A DNA stretch of 64,000 nucleotides from the NCBI RefSeq assembly GCF_904849725.1, contig NC_058524.1:348561823-348625822 (forward strand), read 5' to 3'. The notes below the pieces were generated by a model, which worked only from the letters and a program-made list of their open reading frames with translations, searched no databases and was not told the origin of the DNA. Source of the DNA: Hordeum vulgare subsp. vulgare. Its lineage: Eukaryota; Streptophyta; Magnoliopsida; Poales; Poaceae. Below, piece after piece: positions 1-12,226 of this stretch. Position 1 is the first letter of the stretch; the number at the start of each line of letters is the position of its first letter. Both the position numbers and the translations under genes were made by a program.

Positions 1-3000
1 TAAGACCTGAACTTTTCACATGCAAACACGACTGCTAAAAATTCCTTCTCCATAGTGGCATAGTTTCTTTGGGCACTGTCTAGAGTTTTACTAGCGTAGT
101 GAATGACATTCAACTTCTTGTCAATTCTTTGTCCTAGAACAGCACCAACAGCATAATCACTAGCGTCGCACATGATTTCAAAGGGCAAGTTCCAGTCAGG
201 TGGTTAAACAATAGGTGCGGTTATCAAAGCCTTATTAAGTATTTCGAAGGCTTCCTCACAATCCTCATAAAAAACAAAAGGAACATCCTTCTGCAAGAGG
301 TTGGTAAGAGGCCTAGAAATCTTAGAGAAGTCTTTAATGAACCTTCTATAGAAACCAGCATGACCTAGGAAACTTCGTATACCTCTGATATTTGTGGGGC
401 AAGGCATTTTCTCAGTTATATCAAGCTTAGCCTTATCAACTTCAATGCCTCTTTCAGAGATCTTGTGTCCTAAGACGATACCTTCATTAACCATAAATTG
501 ACACTTCTCCCAATTCAAGACGAGGTTGGTTTCTTCGCATCTCTGTAAGACTCGATCAAGGTTGCTGAGGCAATCATCAAAGGAAGACCCATAAACAGAG
601 AAGTCATCCATGAAAACCTCGACAATCTTTTCATAAAAGTCAAAGAATATAGCCATCATACATCTTTGGAAGGTGACAGGTGCATTGCATAAGCCAAAAG
701 GCATACGTCTACAGGCAAAGGTACCGAAAGGGCAGGTAAAAGTGGTTTTATCTTGATGAGATTGTGCAACAGGTATTTGCGAGAAACCTGAATAACCGTC
801 TAGAAAGCAGAAGTGTGTGCGTTTTGATAGCCTTTCTAGCATTTGGTCGATGAACGGCAAAGGATAATGATCTTTCCTGGTTGCCTTGTTCAGTTTCCGA
901 AAGTCTATCACCATCCTATAGCCGGTAATAATCCTTTGTGGGATTAGTTCATCCTTATCATTAGGAACGACGGTGATACCTCCCTTCTTAGGTACGCGAT
1001 GTATTGGACTTACCCAATCACTATGAGCAACAGGGTAAATGATTCTTGCTTCCAGAAGCTTTAATATTTCTTTTCTAACAACCTCTTTCATCTTAGGATT
1101 TAATCTCCTTTGATGATCAGCAACTGGTTTAAAGTCAGGATCGGTTTTAATCTTGTGCTGACATAGAGTAGGACTAATACCCTTAAGATCATCAAAAGTA
1201 TATCCAATAGCAGCGCAGTGCTTCCTCAGAGTCCTTAGTAATTTCTTCTCTTCGTGCTCTGAGAGGAGGGCACTAATAATGACGGGATATATCTCCTTCT
1301 CATCAAGATAGGCATACTTAAGAGTATCAGGCAACTGTTTAAGTTCGAACACAGGATCACCCTTTTGTGGGGGAGGATCCCCATGCAGTTCAACAGGCAG
1401 ATTATTCTTGAGAATAGGATATTGTTCTAAGACAATTTTATCTATCTCATCTCTCTCCTCCATATGCATATCATTTTCATGCTCAAGCACATATTGCTCT
1501 AAAGGATCCGTAGGAGGTACGACAATAGAGGCAAGAGCAATGATTTCATCCTTACCAGACGACTCTTTTTCATGGGGTTGTCTTCCAAACTTGGAGAAGT
1601 TAAATTCATGAGACACACCCTCGAAACTAACAGTGACAGTCTGCTTAATGCAATCAATGTGAGCATTGACAGTGTTGAGAAAGGGTCTACCAAATATGAT
1701 GGGACAAAAGCTATCTTGTGCAGTACCAAGGACGAGGAAATCAGTAGGATACTTCGTCTTACCACACAGGACTTCTACGCCTCTCACAATTCCCAAAAGG
1801 CAGATAGTGTCTCTATTAGCTAGCGTAATAGTGACATCAATGGGTTCTAACTCAGCAGGTGCAATCTCATATTTGATTTCATCATATAGAGAACGTGGTA
1901 TTGTACTAACACTAGCTCCCATATCACGTCAACCATTGTAACAGTGATCTCCTATCTTGACAGAAACAACGGGCAGGCCAACTACAGGTCCGTGTTTGTC
2001 TTCCGCGTGAGGTTTAGCAATTCTAGCGAAGTCCTCACAGAATTTGATAACATGCCCATCTATGTCTTCGTCTAAGAGATCTTTGATAATAGCAACACTA
2101 GGTTCAACTCTAATCTCCTCAGGGGGTGCAAGTGGTCTAATGTAACCCCTACGTATCACAGTTGGAGCTTTAGAATAATCCTTTATCCTAGGAGGGTATG
2201 GTGGTTTCTCAGTGTAAGCACAAGGAACAACAAGATCACTAAAAGCAATGAGTGTCTCCTCAACTAGATTGTTTTTGGCTATGTTGCTTTCTACAGGAGG
2301 ATGATATTTAAACCACTTCTCTTTGGGAAGATCAACATGAGCAGCAAAAGATTCACATAGAGAAGCTACTATCTCGGAGTCAAGTCCATACTTAGCGCTA
2401 AAGTCTCTAGGAGTGTTTGTCTCAACAAAATATTTAACGCAATCAAACTGGAAACTCATACCTGACTCCTTACCTTCCTCCAGCTCCCAATCTTCAGAGT
2501 TGCGTTTGATTCTTTCCAATAAATTCCACTTGTGATCAATATCCTTCTTCATAAAAGAACCGGTACAAGAAGTGTCAAGCATGGTACGATCTTCATGAGA
2601 AAGCCGAGCATAAAAGTTTTGAATGATGATTTCTCTCAAGAGCTCATGATTGGGGCATGAATATAGCATTGATTTAAGCCTCCCCCAAGCTTGATCTATG
2701 CTTTCCCTGTCACGAGGCCAAAAGTTATAAATAAAGTTCCGATCACAATGTACTAAATGAATAGGATATAACTTTTGATGGAATTCCAATTTCAACCGAT
2801 TGTAGCCCCATGATCCAGTATCATCACATAGCCTATACCATGTCAACGCCTTATCCTTCAAAGATAAAGGAAAGACTTTCTTCTTTACCTCATCCTCGGG
2901 CAAACCTGCAAGCTTAAATAAACCACAAACTTCATCTACATTGATCAGATGCAAGTCTGGATGTGAAGATCCATCTCCTGTGAAAGGATTAGCCAGCAGT

Positions 3001-3131
3001 TTCTCAAGCATACCCGAAGGAATTTCATAAAAGATATTTTCAGTAGGTACCCCAGGTCGAGGAACAACTCCTCATGCTTTCGTTCGAGGTGAAGATACCC
3101 CGAACAAACTCCTCAAAGGAACAGTTTCCAT
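1..3131 (-). pseudogene. Gypsy gag-protease-RT-RNase H polyprotein, broken by nonsense codons
   Basis: One reading frame runs from an ATG at 3131-3129 to the window edge. Gag (about 3011-1932) has the retrotransposon gag core around 2850-2600. The protease DMGAS motif is at about 1908-1925. RT spans about 1150-300, with the catalytic FMDD box near 605-616. RNase H begins near 190 (CDASDYAVGAVLGQ) and is open to base 1. Three in-frame stops break the frame: TGA at 3074-3072, TGA at 1931-1929 between gag and protease, and TAA at 206-204 between RT and RNase H. All three lie in the same frame, so this is one polyprotein gene broken by point mutations rather than separate genes. The polyprotein would package, mature and copy the element RNA. 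It is not functional as it stands. Confidence 0.9.
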
Positions 3132-3209
3132 AGTGAGAAGTGATAATAAATTTCAGCACAGTACAAAAATGTTTCCTTACCAATTTCCACTTACCAAAGG
3201 CGCTTCACT

Positions 3210-3226
3210 CCCCGGCAACGGCGCCA
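3210..3226 (-). other. Primer binding site (tRNA-Asp type)
   Basis: The plus strand reads ccccggcaacggcgcca, which equals the 3' end of plant tRNA-Asp (GUC) including CCA. The minus-strand element RNA can therefore pair with that tRNA to prime reverse transcription. It lies 11 bases inside the LTR edge, the expected position, and fixes the minus orientation of the element. Confidence 0.9.
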
Positions 3227-3237
3227 GAAAAGAGTCT

Positions 3238-4765
3238 TGATGACCCACAAGTATAGGGGATCAATCGTAGTCCTTTCGATAAGTAAGAGTGTCGAACCCA
3301 ATGAGGAGCAGAAGGCTCTGATAAACGGATTTCAGCAAGGTAATAACTGCAAGCACTGAAAGTAGCGGTAACAAGTGATTGTGTAGCGAGGTGAAACGTA
3401 GCAAGCAAAAAGTAACAAGTAGAAAGTAGTAGCAACGGTGCAGCAAGTGGCCCAATCCCTTTTGTAGCAAGGGACAAGCCTGAATAAAGTCTTATAGGAG
3501 GAAAAACGCTCCCAACGACACACGAGAATTTGTGTCATGCTAGTTTCATCATGTTCATATGATTCACGTTCGTTACTTTGATAGTTTGACATGTGGGTGG
3601 ACCGGCGCTTGGGTACTGCCCTTACTTGGACAAGCATCCCACTTATGATTAACCTCTCTCGCAAGCATCCGCAACTACAAAAGAAAAATTAAGACAAAGT
3701 CTAACCATAGCATTAAACTAGTGGATCCAAATCAGCCCCTTACGAAGCAACGCATAGACTGGGGTTTAAGCTTCTATCACTCCAGCAACCCATCATCTAC
3801 TTACTACTTCCCAATGCCTTCCTCTAGGCCCAAATATGGTGAAGTGTTATGTAGTCGACGTTCACATAACACCACTAGAGGAAAAGACAACATACAACAT
3901 ATCAAAATACCGAACGAATATCAAATTCACATGACTATTATTAACATGACTTATCCCATGTCCTCAGGAACAAAAGCAACTACTCACAAAACATAATCAT
4001 AATCATGATCAGAGGTGTAATGAATAGCATCAAGGATCTGAACATATACTCTTCCACCAAGTAATCCAACTAGTATCAACTACAAAGAGTAATCAACACT
4101 ACTAGCAACCTTACAAGTACTAATCGGAGTTGCGAGATGAAGATTGGTTACAAGAGATGAACTAGGGATTGGAGAGGAGATGGTGCTGATGAAGATGTTG
4201 ATGAAGATGCCTCCCCTCCGACAAGAGGAGTGTTGGTGATGACGATGGCGACGAGTTCCCCCTCCGGGAGGGAAGTTTCCCCGACAGGATCGTCCTGCCG
4301 GAGCTCTAGATTTGATCTGCTCAAGTTCCGCCTCGTGGCGGCGGCAAAACCACGAAAAAGCTCCCGTCTGATTTTTTTCTGGACCAAGACGCTTCATATA
4401 GAAAAAGAGGGGGGCTAGTGGGTTGTCAGGGAGCCCACAAGCCCCCACTCTGCCACACGGGGGGGTGGCGGTGTCAGGGCTTGTGGCGCCCTGGCAGCCC
4501 CCCTCCAGTAGTTCTTTCGTCCAGTATTTTTTATATAATCCCAAAAAAATCCACGTAACTTTTCAGGGCATTTGGAGATGTGCGGAATAGTGGACTAAGA
4601 TTTGCTCCTTTTCTTGTCTAGAATTCCAGCTGCCTGAATTCTCCCTCTTCAAATAAACCTTGCAAAATAAGAGAGAAAAGGCATAAATATGGCACCACAA
4701 GTAATATAACAGCCCAAAAAGCAATAAATATCAACATGAAAGCATGATGCAAAATGGACGTATCA
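3238..4765 (-). repeat. 5' LTR of the Athila-like element
   Basis: In sense direction the LTR begins TGATACGTCC at 4765 and ends GGTCATCA at 3238, giving TG...CA ends and a length of 1528 bp. Its inner edge abuts the primer site. The outer edge joins MITE sequence. Short ORFs inside it (for example around 4080-4540) carry no recognisable domain and are treated as chance frames. The second LTR is outside the window, so divergence cannot be judged. Confidence 0.85.
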
Positions 4766-4940
4766 GTATCATATTATGATACCGTATCATATTAAGTGTT
4801 GTGCTACTATGTGTCATGGATGGTAATAAATGAATTGTTCTATGCTACTACTATACGATACTATGCATTACGGATGTAGTAGCATGCACTAGTATCATAT
4901 GCATGATACTAGTATATGATACTCCCCATTACAACCAGCC
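4766..4940. mobile_element. Tourist-like MITE, truncated by the LTR element
   Basis: The segment is rich in short palindromes such as tatcatatgcatgatac and ends atggggagtatc-like when read from 4940 inward (ggctggttgtaatggggag). The same end type is seen in the complete Tourist-like MITE at 5468-5727. It is followed by TTA, a plausible PIF/Harbinger 3-bp target site. The left part was cut off by insertion of the LTR retrotransposon at 4765/4766. Confidence 0.6.
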
Positions 4941-5174
4941 TTAATAGTATAGTCCATCTTATAGCTAGTTTGTACAATAGTTAGCTATAATAGCACTACT
5001 TTTATCATATATGGTCCACCTTTCATTCTCACAAAGCACCTAAGAGCACGTGCTAGAGCTAGCTCTTCACGAAGAGCCCGTTTCCCTTCTCTCACCTCTT
5101 CTCTCTCATTCAACTCAGCAAAAATATAGTATTTTAATCCTTATAGCCTGTTGATTGTACCTTATTGTACTTGC
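4941..5174. mobile_element. Second Tourist-like MITE remnant
   Basis: The right end reads attgtacttgctct, the reverse complement of AGAGCAAGTACAAT, which I recognise as a common grass Tourist-type terminus. The matching left terminus is not visible, probably because the neighbouring MITE inserted near it. No coding content. Confidence 0.4.
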
Positions 5175-5230
5175 TCTGAGGTGTATGGGAGGAAGTGGTG
5201 GGTAGGTAGGCGGAGTGGGGTGGGGCTTTT

Positions 5231-5782
5231 GGGGGTTGATTGGATTATGACTATCCTTGCCATATCTTACCACATTATTTCTGCCATACTTGCCACACTT
5301 GCCTTGCTTCAGTTGGTTAAATTGTTAGGCACACATTGACTTGCCTAAGGGAATCTTGCCACACGTTTTGTGTTTATGACATATGGGGTTTAATACTCAT
5401 TAAAAAAATGCTTGCCTTAGGTATGGCTAGAACCAAACACCCACCTAACTTGGTCAAACTTGCCTAAGGCTAGCCATAGTGGGGAGTATCATATAGTAGT
5501 ATCATGCATATGGTACTATTGTATGATACTACCTCCATAATGCATAGTATCATAGATGACCTCATTTATTGACATGCATGACACATAATAGCATAGCATT
5601 TAACATGTTACGGTATCTACCTATGTTACTTTAACCCTCTCTCTCATCTTTAATTGCCTGCCACATCAGCATGTTTGCTAGTCCCAAGTACATGATACTA
5701 TCTAAGTTACTTCAACTATGGCCAGCCTAAGGTAAGTTGTGGCAAAATGTGGCGAGGTGTGGCTAGGAACCAAACAACCCCC
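5231..5782. mobile_element. Outer MITE with GGGGGTTG ends, host of a nested MITE
   Basis: The left end GGGGGTTGATTGG (5231 on) matches the inverted right end GGGGGTTGTTTGG (5782 inward). The similarity extends imperfectly over about 33 bases, to ...CCTTGCCA and ...CCTCGCCA. With the nested MITE and its target duplication removed it would be about 289 bp. No clear target duplication is seen, so the superfamily (hAT or PIF-like) is not settled. Confidence 0.55.
5468..5727. mobile_element. Tourist-like (PIF/Harbinger) MITE
   Basis: A 260-bp element begins GGCTAGCCATAGT and ends ACTATGGCCAGCC, 13-bp inverted repeats with one mismatch. It is flanked on both sides by TAA (5465-5467 and 5728-5730), the 3-bp target duplication of PIF/Harbinger MITEs. 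It lies inside the MITE at 5231-5782. No ORF. Confidence 0.85.
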
Positions 5783-6637
5783 GGATCGAGGTGCGAGGCA
5801 CTGCCGAAGTGTTAGCAGAATAAGGCCTTAAGGGTGGTAGAAAAATACATCATACCACCTAGGGGTAGATACCTCACATGTCTCATATACCATCATGTAA
5901 TATTGTATATACTAGTTTATCATTTTTAGTATGTTGATATACTATATATAAAATACTTCAAAGCAAGTTACATGAAAAAATGCAAATTGAACCATGATTT
6001 TTATTACATTATTGAAATACGTATATATTTGTACTTAAAAACGAACATACTCAAAATATGAGACATATTACCAAAAAAGTAGTATATATATTTCCCAAAC
6101 ATTCTTATATACTACATACTACGCGTTGGTACTCTCTGATTTGATAGATACTACATACAACATACAAAATAAAAGTGGTGATAACTACCATTAGTGGTAG
6201 ATAAAATTTGTCATATATAGAAAGTCTATTGATGACCCAGGGTGGTCGAACGACCCGGTCATCCGACCATTGCTCTCCGGATCGACTATTTTTATTTCAG
6301 AGCGATAGTTGCCTATCCAAGCCTTTCCTTTATCCTAAAGAAAAAGAAAAAAAAGACCCAATGCTTCAGGTAAACACTACGCAATTTTCGGATCCGAGAT
6401 GCGAGCGAGTAGTTTTTGAGGCCAGCGAGCGTCGGGGAGGTTTCGACGGCGAGCATGTGGTGGACTTGGATGCATGCGGCACTAGGGATGGCCCATTGGC
6501 CGGAGGCAGCAACGAGGCTCGTGGCGCTGCAGGAGGCTTCGCGGCGGGTTGCGGCCTTGACGGCCGGCGACCGTGTCGCGACCTACCTCCATGGCTCCAT
6601 TCCTCTCCCCCTTCGTTGTGCGTGGCTATGGCCCGGC
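5783..6637. other. Unassigned DNA left of the Reina-like element
   Basis: Bases 5820-6210 are AT-rich with scattered tagtatata-like words and no gene signal. Bases 6240-6637 become GC-rich and contain overlapping short frames in several phases with no domain I recognise. The GC-rich part is the left flank of the retrotransposon insertion and continues at 12909 once the element is removed. It could be the 5' end of an old gene or a captured fragment; I cannot identify it. Confidence 0.4.
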
Positions 6638-6986
6638 TGCCAGGACCATCTTCACAAGAGCCGCGCGACACCTTCAGTTTCGTCAGTTATCCAACAAATG
6701 ATGGAGTATATCGCGTACCGGTTCGTAACAGCCGTTGGATGGGAACTATTCACTTTCCAGTTGCGGTTTACTGTAGCCGTTGCTGCTAATATTTCTCAGA
6801 GTTACTATGGGTTAAAAACCCCTGCCTATAAAGCAGCCGGGTTGTGGCTTAGCTCAGCATTGATTCCTCTTGTGTCTTGCCTTTGAGCAACGAATATACT
6901 CTATAGTAAATACATCTCGGATCGGGTGCACACTTTCCCCTTTCTTTGCGCATGAACATCCCCTAAATTGCTACTGGGTCCTGACA
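6638..6986 (+). repeat. Left (5') LTR of the Reina-like element
   Basis: It begins TGCCAGGACC (an original TGTCAGGACC with one change) and ends GGTCCTGACA, an inverted pair of ends. A TATA-like cctataaag lies near 6824-6832, as expected for a promoter in the LTR. Length 349 bp. Confidence 0.9.
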
Positions 6987-6989
6987 AAT

Positions 6990-6997
6990 TGGTATCA
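6990..6997 (+). other. Primer binding site (initiator-Met type, degenerate)
   Basis: TGGTATCA starts 3 bases after the LTR and continues tgagcca; the canonical plant site is TGGTATCAGAGC. It is the expected start point for minus-strand DNA synthesis. Confidence 0.75.
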
Positions 6998-7343
6998 TGA
7001 GCCACCGATTCTCGGCCATAGAGATGAGAGAGTAAGAGAGTACCCCTCCGATCCATGATTCCCACCCTTTAGAGGAAGATCGGTCTAGTTCTAGCGGCGT
7101 TGGCGGCGGTGTGTGAGCTTCGACAGTTTCCTGGTGGCGTTGGTGGCGGAGAATTGTTCGGGCATAGATCAGCCGAGCAGGAGTGGTTGATTGAATACAA
7201 TGTTTGATCGGTAAAATTCCATGTCCTAGCGCTGATCTGTATGCTTTTGGAGGCATGGATGTAGGCGGCAGCATGATCTGAGTCTCTGGAAGGGTTGCAG
7301 CAGAACCGTGGTAAAATTCCTCACCAGTGCTTAGATCAAGGAG

Positions 7344-10300
7344 ATGGGTCATAAAGGAAACATAGATGAGGCTGATGTGCAGGACCTTTTATCTTTGAAA
7401 GATGATTTTGGCACCCTGCAAAAGGATAATTCTTCTCTAAGGGCAGATGTGTCGAAATTGCAGGATGACATGCACTCCATTGATGCTAAACAAGGTGACA
7501 TATCTCTGCATGTAGGTAGCATAGAAAAGGTTGTGTTAGATCTGAGTAAGCAACTATCCAGTATCAGTCAAGTGTTACAAAATATCCTTCCACCTGTGGG
7601 AACAACTGTGGGTGCTACAAATCAAGCTAGCTCTAGTCAGATAGTGCGCTCCCCTACTTTGCATTAGGAAAATGTGCAAGAGCAGCAAATCAGAAATGAA
7701 CTGTTGAGGAAACAGTAAGAGTTAGAGAAACAGAAAACAAAACAGTTTGTAGAGATCCAAACACAAAACTTACCTCCCTTGAAAGTGCAGAGACAACCTG
7801 TTCCTCCTGGTTATGATAACCAACAGAGAAATGAGCATGCCAGTGCTATGGGTACTCCTGTAACAGCAAGAGATGGAGGCCAGACACCTGTTTTCAACAA
7901 ATTTTACCAGGGAAACAGAGACAGACAAATGTGGCAAGGTTACTATAGAAGATATGAACAAGACATGCAAGCCCAATTCATGAAATCCTTAACAAAAGGT
8001 CCAAAAATGGAATTTCCAAAGTTTGATGGAACAGACCCTGTGGGTTGGATCAAACAGTGCAATAAATACTTTCAGATGTCTGCAACTCCAGAAGAATACA
8101 AGGTATCATTAGCTCAGCTGTACATTGTGGGAGATGTTGATGCTTGGCTAAGAAGATCTGGCATACTCAAGAAGCAATTGAATTGGAAACAATTCTGTGT
8201 AGAGTTAGTTAAAAGATTTTCTGAACAGGGATCTTATGATCTGACAGAAATATTTAACTCTGCCAAGCAAGGAAGTAGTACTATTGCTGAATATACCAAA
8301 CTGTTTGAGGATCTAATGGCTGATGTCCAAGAAGAAAACCCTGAGTTGAATGAACTATGGTTTGTAAGATGATTTGTGAATGGATTAAGGCATGGAATTA
8401 AGTTTCAAGTCAGACCTTTAAGGCCACAAACTCTTACTGATGCATATTGGTTAGCCAGAGATGTTGAACCATGTCATCCTCCTGTTTCAACCTGGGCAAA
8501 GAAAAACAATGTGCCTTACTCTAACTTCTACAACAGGCCTACTACAAGCAGTGTTGTGGGCAGACAAGTGTCTAATATATATGTGGCAAATGTTACACCA
8601 AATCCACCAAAGTCAAATGAGAGCTTTCAAAAGATTAGGAAACTTGGAGAGTGTTGGAGATGTGGAGATAAATGGGTTCATGGACACGAATGCAAACTAG
8701 TTCCTAATCTCCACATGATTCAACAAGAGTCAGAAGAACAAATAGCACAAGAGATGGAACAGAATATAAATCAGGAACAACCTGAAGTTATTTCAGAAGG
8801 GGAACAAGCCATGTTCATATCTGCTTTTGCTATGGGACAACAACTTACTGTGCCTACACCTACAGTCATTATCCATATCAATGGAAAAAGAGTTGTGGCT
8901 CTACTTGACTCTGGTAGCACATCTTCATTCTTAAATCAGGACTTTGCAGTTAAAGCAAATTGTCAGCTAATACCAGTAAAACCAAGATTGATAGATGTGG
9001 CAGGAGGGGGAACACTAGTGTCTGATGCAGTGATACCAAAGTGTACATTCCAGCTAGGCAAGTTGAAGTTACAACACAACTTCAGGTCTATATCTCTACC
9101 TAGTCATGATGCTATACTTGGTTATGATTGGTTTACAGCTGTGAGTCCAGTAGCATTTGATATACCCAAGCAGTTATTCAGCTTTACAGTACAAGGACAA
9201 CAGACAGTAACTACTGCCATGTTCACCAATGCTGAAAGTTTGAAAAAAGTAAAAGCAGAGAAAATGGACAAGTTATTGGATAAAGGAGTGGAAGTCTTCC
9301 TAGTGCAAATCAACAACATTATGATGAATGCACCTGAGGGTTGCAAAACTCCTCCTCAAGTACATAAATTACTTTTGGAATATGTTGATCTCTTTGAAGA
9401 ACCAAAAAGTCTTCCACCTCACAGGGTTTTGGACCATACTATTCCATTAATACCAGGAGCTACTCCACCTCAAGTAAGACCCTATAGAGTTCCACAACAT
9501 CAGAAACAGGAAATGGAAGATCAAATCAAAAAGCTGTTAGCTGCTCATTTCATCAGGCACAGTCAAAGTCCTTATGCAGCTCCTGTTATATTGCTGAAGA
9601 AAAAGGATGGTTCAATGAGACTTTGCACTGATTTCAGAAGACTAATTTTTTTGACAGTTAAAAATAAGTTCCCAATTCCTGTCATTGAAGATTTATTGGA
9701 TGAATTACATGGAGCTACTTACTTTTCTAAGTTGGATTTGAGGTCTGGATATCATCAAATAAGAATGAATCCTGAGGATATACCAAAAATTGCTTTTAGA
9801 ACTTTTTTAGGACTTGAGTATTTAGTCATGCCTTTTGGATTGTCCAATGCACCTAGTACATTTCAAGAATTAATGAACACCATATTTGCACCTCATCTAA
9901 GAAAGTTTGTGCTAGTGTTCTTTGATGATATACTGATTTTCAGCAAGAATCTCAAGGAACATTTGGAGCATATCAAAATAGTTTTGGAAACATTGAAAGC
10001 ACACAGCTTGTTTGCTAAGTTATCCAAGTGTGTGTTTGCTGCTCAACAGGTGGATTACTTGGGACATGTCATCTCTGCTGAATGGGTAGCAACAGATCCC
10101 AAGAAAATAGCTGCAATTGTTGAATGGCATGTTCCTGATACAGTTACTAAACTAAGAAGTTTCCTGGGATTAGCTGGATATTACATAAGATTCATCAATG
10201 AGTATGGAGTAATTTGGAGACCCCTTCATGATGTGTTAAAGAAAGGACAATTTTCTTGGCAAGCAGCCCAAGATATAGCCTTCAGACAATTGCAAGCAGC

Positions 10301-12198
10301 TTTGTTATCTGCTCCAGTACTAGCACTACCAGACTTCACCAAGCCCTTTATCCTAGAAACTGATGCTTCAGGAAAAGGAATAGGAGCTATTTTGATGCAA
10401 GAAGGCAGACCATTCTTATTATAGCTATGCTCTATGCCCTAGAAATGTTGCTCTATCAACTTATGAAAAGGAAGCACTGGCTATCTTGGAAGCTCTTAAA
10501 AGGTGGAGACACCATCTGCTGGGCAATGATCTGACAATCAAGACTGATCAACAATCACTTAAGTTTATCACTGATAAAAAATTAACTAAAGGCATACAAC
10601 ATAAGTTGATGATGAAATTGTTAGAATTCAACTTCACCATTCAATATAAGAAAGGAGTTTACAACAAGGTGGTTGATGCTCTATCTAGGGTACTTCCTGG
10701 TTGTATGGCAATATTAGTAGCCACTCCAACTTGGGCAGAAGATTTAGTGGAAAGCTACCAACAAGACACAGACAGTAAGATACTATTGGAAATATTACTG
10801 TTACAGAAAGGTCAAACAGAGTCTGACTACACACTCCATTCAGGCATCATCAGATACAAGGGCAAGATTCTGGTAGGTAACATTCCTGCATTAAGGCACA
10901 AGTTACTCTCAGCTTTACATAGCTCACCAGTAGGGGGACATTCTGGGAATAGAGCCACCTATGAGAGAGTTAAGAATATATTTTATTGGCCTGGCATCAA
11001 GAAATCAGTGGAGGATTTCATTGCTTCCTGTCCTATTTGCCAAAGGGCTAAACATGAAAATTGTCTTCAACCAGGATTGTTATACCCTTTACCTGTAGCA
11101 GACCTAGCTTGGCAACATATCTCCATGGATTTTGTGGAAGGATTATCAGTGGCCAAAGGGTATGATGTCATTATGGTAGTGGTGGACAGATTCACTAAAT
11201 ATGCACATTTTATTCCATTATCACATCCCTACACTGTTTTGAGTGTGGCCCAAGCATTTGTGGATCAAATCATCAGGTTACATGGCCCTCCCAAAATGAT
11301 CATATCAGATAGGGACAGGATATTTACAAGCAAGCTTTGGAAGGATATCTTTGCTGCATTAAAAGTGGAACTGAGATACAGTACAACTTACCATCCTCAA
11401 ACTGATGGACAAACAGAGAGAATTAATCAATGTCTAAAAACATATCTCAGATGCATGACTACTACTGCTCCTAGTAAATGGTTTTCATGGCTGTCTTTAG
11501 CAGAATTCTGGTACAATTCCACATACCATACAAGCCTAAAAATGCCCCCATTTCAAGCACTATATGGTTATCCTCCCCCAATGATCAATGAACTAGCCAT
11601 ACCTGGACCTGATGATGAGGAAGCACATGATTTTCTTACAGTTAAGCAGCAGATGTTGGAACATCTCAGACAAAATCTAGTGGTGGCCCAGAACAGGATG
11701 AAGAAATATGCTGATTTAAAAAGAGTAGAAAGATCTTTTCAAGTAGGAGATATGGTCTATTTGAAAATGGCACCTTATAGGTTGGCAGCATTTGGCTTCA
11801 GAGGAGTTCTCAAACTACAGAACAAAATTTGTGGCCCTTTCATTATCATACAGAAGATTGGCAAATCAGCTTACAAACTACAATTTCCAGAGCATGTCAA
11901 GATTCACCCAGTATTTCATGTTAGCTAGCTCAAGAAACATGTTGGAAATCACTCTATACCTAGCCCTAACCTTCCAATGGTGAATGCTGATGGCACTGTC
12001 AAGACTGGCCCTGCTGGAGTTCTTCAGGTACGACAAATGCCCACGCACAACATCCGAGTGGTACAGTGGCAGGTACAATGGGAAAATTTGTCACCAGCAG
12101 AAGCTACATGAGAAGATGCTGATTTTATCAAGTATACATTTCCGGAGTTCTTCAAGGCGACGACATCACAATGGCGCCAAGACCAGAACACGCCGTGA
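7344..12198 (+). pseudogene. Chromovirus gag-pol polyprotein, broken
   Basis: One gag-pol gene. It starts at ATG 7344 with a coiled-coil-like N-terminal part. The gag core is near 7980-8370 and the zinc knuckle CWRC...HEC near 8653-8697. The protease LLDSGS is near 8902 and the RT FFDD box near 9918-9929. RNase H runs from about 10360, in two frames. The integrase HHCC finger lies near 10930-11045 and its catalytic core carries SMDF, SDRD and TERIN motifs. A chromodomain-like tail (VQWQVQWENLSP) is near 12060-12110. In-frame stops are at 7665-7667, 7716-7718, 8370-8372, 11926-11928 and 12109-12111. A frameshift near 10400-10425 moves RNase H from the frame starting at 7344 to the next frame. 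The natural stop is at 12196-12198. The product would copy and integrate the element. Confidence 0.92.
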
Positions 12199-12214
12199 GG
12201 ACAGGTCGTGTCCT

Positions 12215-12226
12215 AGAAAGGGGCAA
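12215..12226 (+). other. Polypurine tract of the Reina-like element
   Basis: AGAAAGGGGCAA directly precedes the right LTR and would prime plus-strand DNA synthesis. Confidence 0.65.

Larger units (their letters stand above)
1..4765 (-). mobile_element. Athila-like Ty3/Gypsy LTR retrotransposon, 5' part
   Basis: The element lies on the minus strand and runs off the left edge of the window. In sense order it shows a 5' LTR (4765 to 3238), a tRNA-Asp primer binding site, gag, protease, reverse transcriptase and the first part of RNase H. Integrase and the 3' LTR are outside the window. The MGAS protease motif directly after gag, the FMDD reverse transcriptase box and the tRNA-Asp primer are typical of the plant Athila/Tat group, which in Triticeae includes Sabrina-, WHAM- and Fatima-type families; I cannot name the exact family. 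It sits inside a MITE: MITE sequence starts at 4766. The expected 5-bp TSD is gtatc (4766-4770), but the other copy is not visible. Confidence 0.9.

Noticed and set aside
4080..4544. A 154-codon minus-strand frame
   Set aside because: It lies inside the Athila-like LTR, upstream of the primer site, with no domain and GC-rich composition.
8376..10424. Treating the 682-codon frame as a separate gene with its own start
   Set aside because: It is in the same frame as 7344-8372, separated only by a TGA, and continues gag into pol; it is one broken gag-pol gene.
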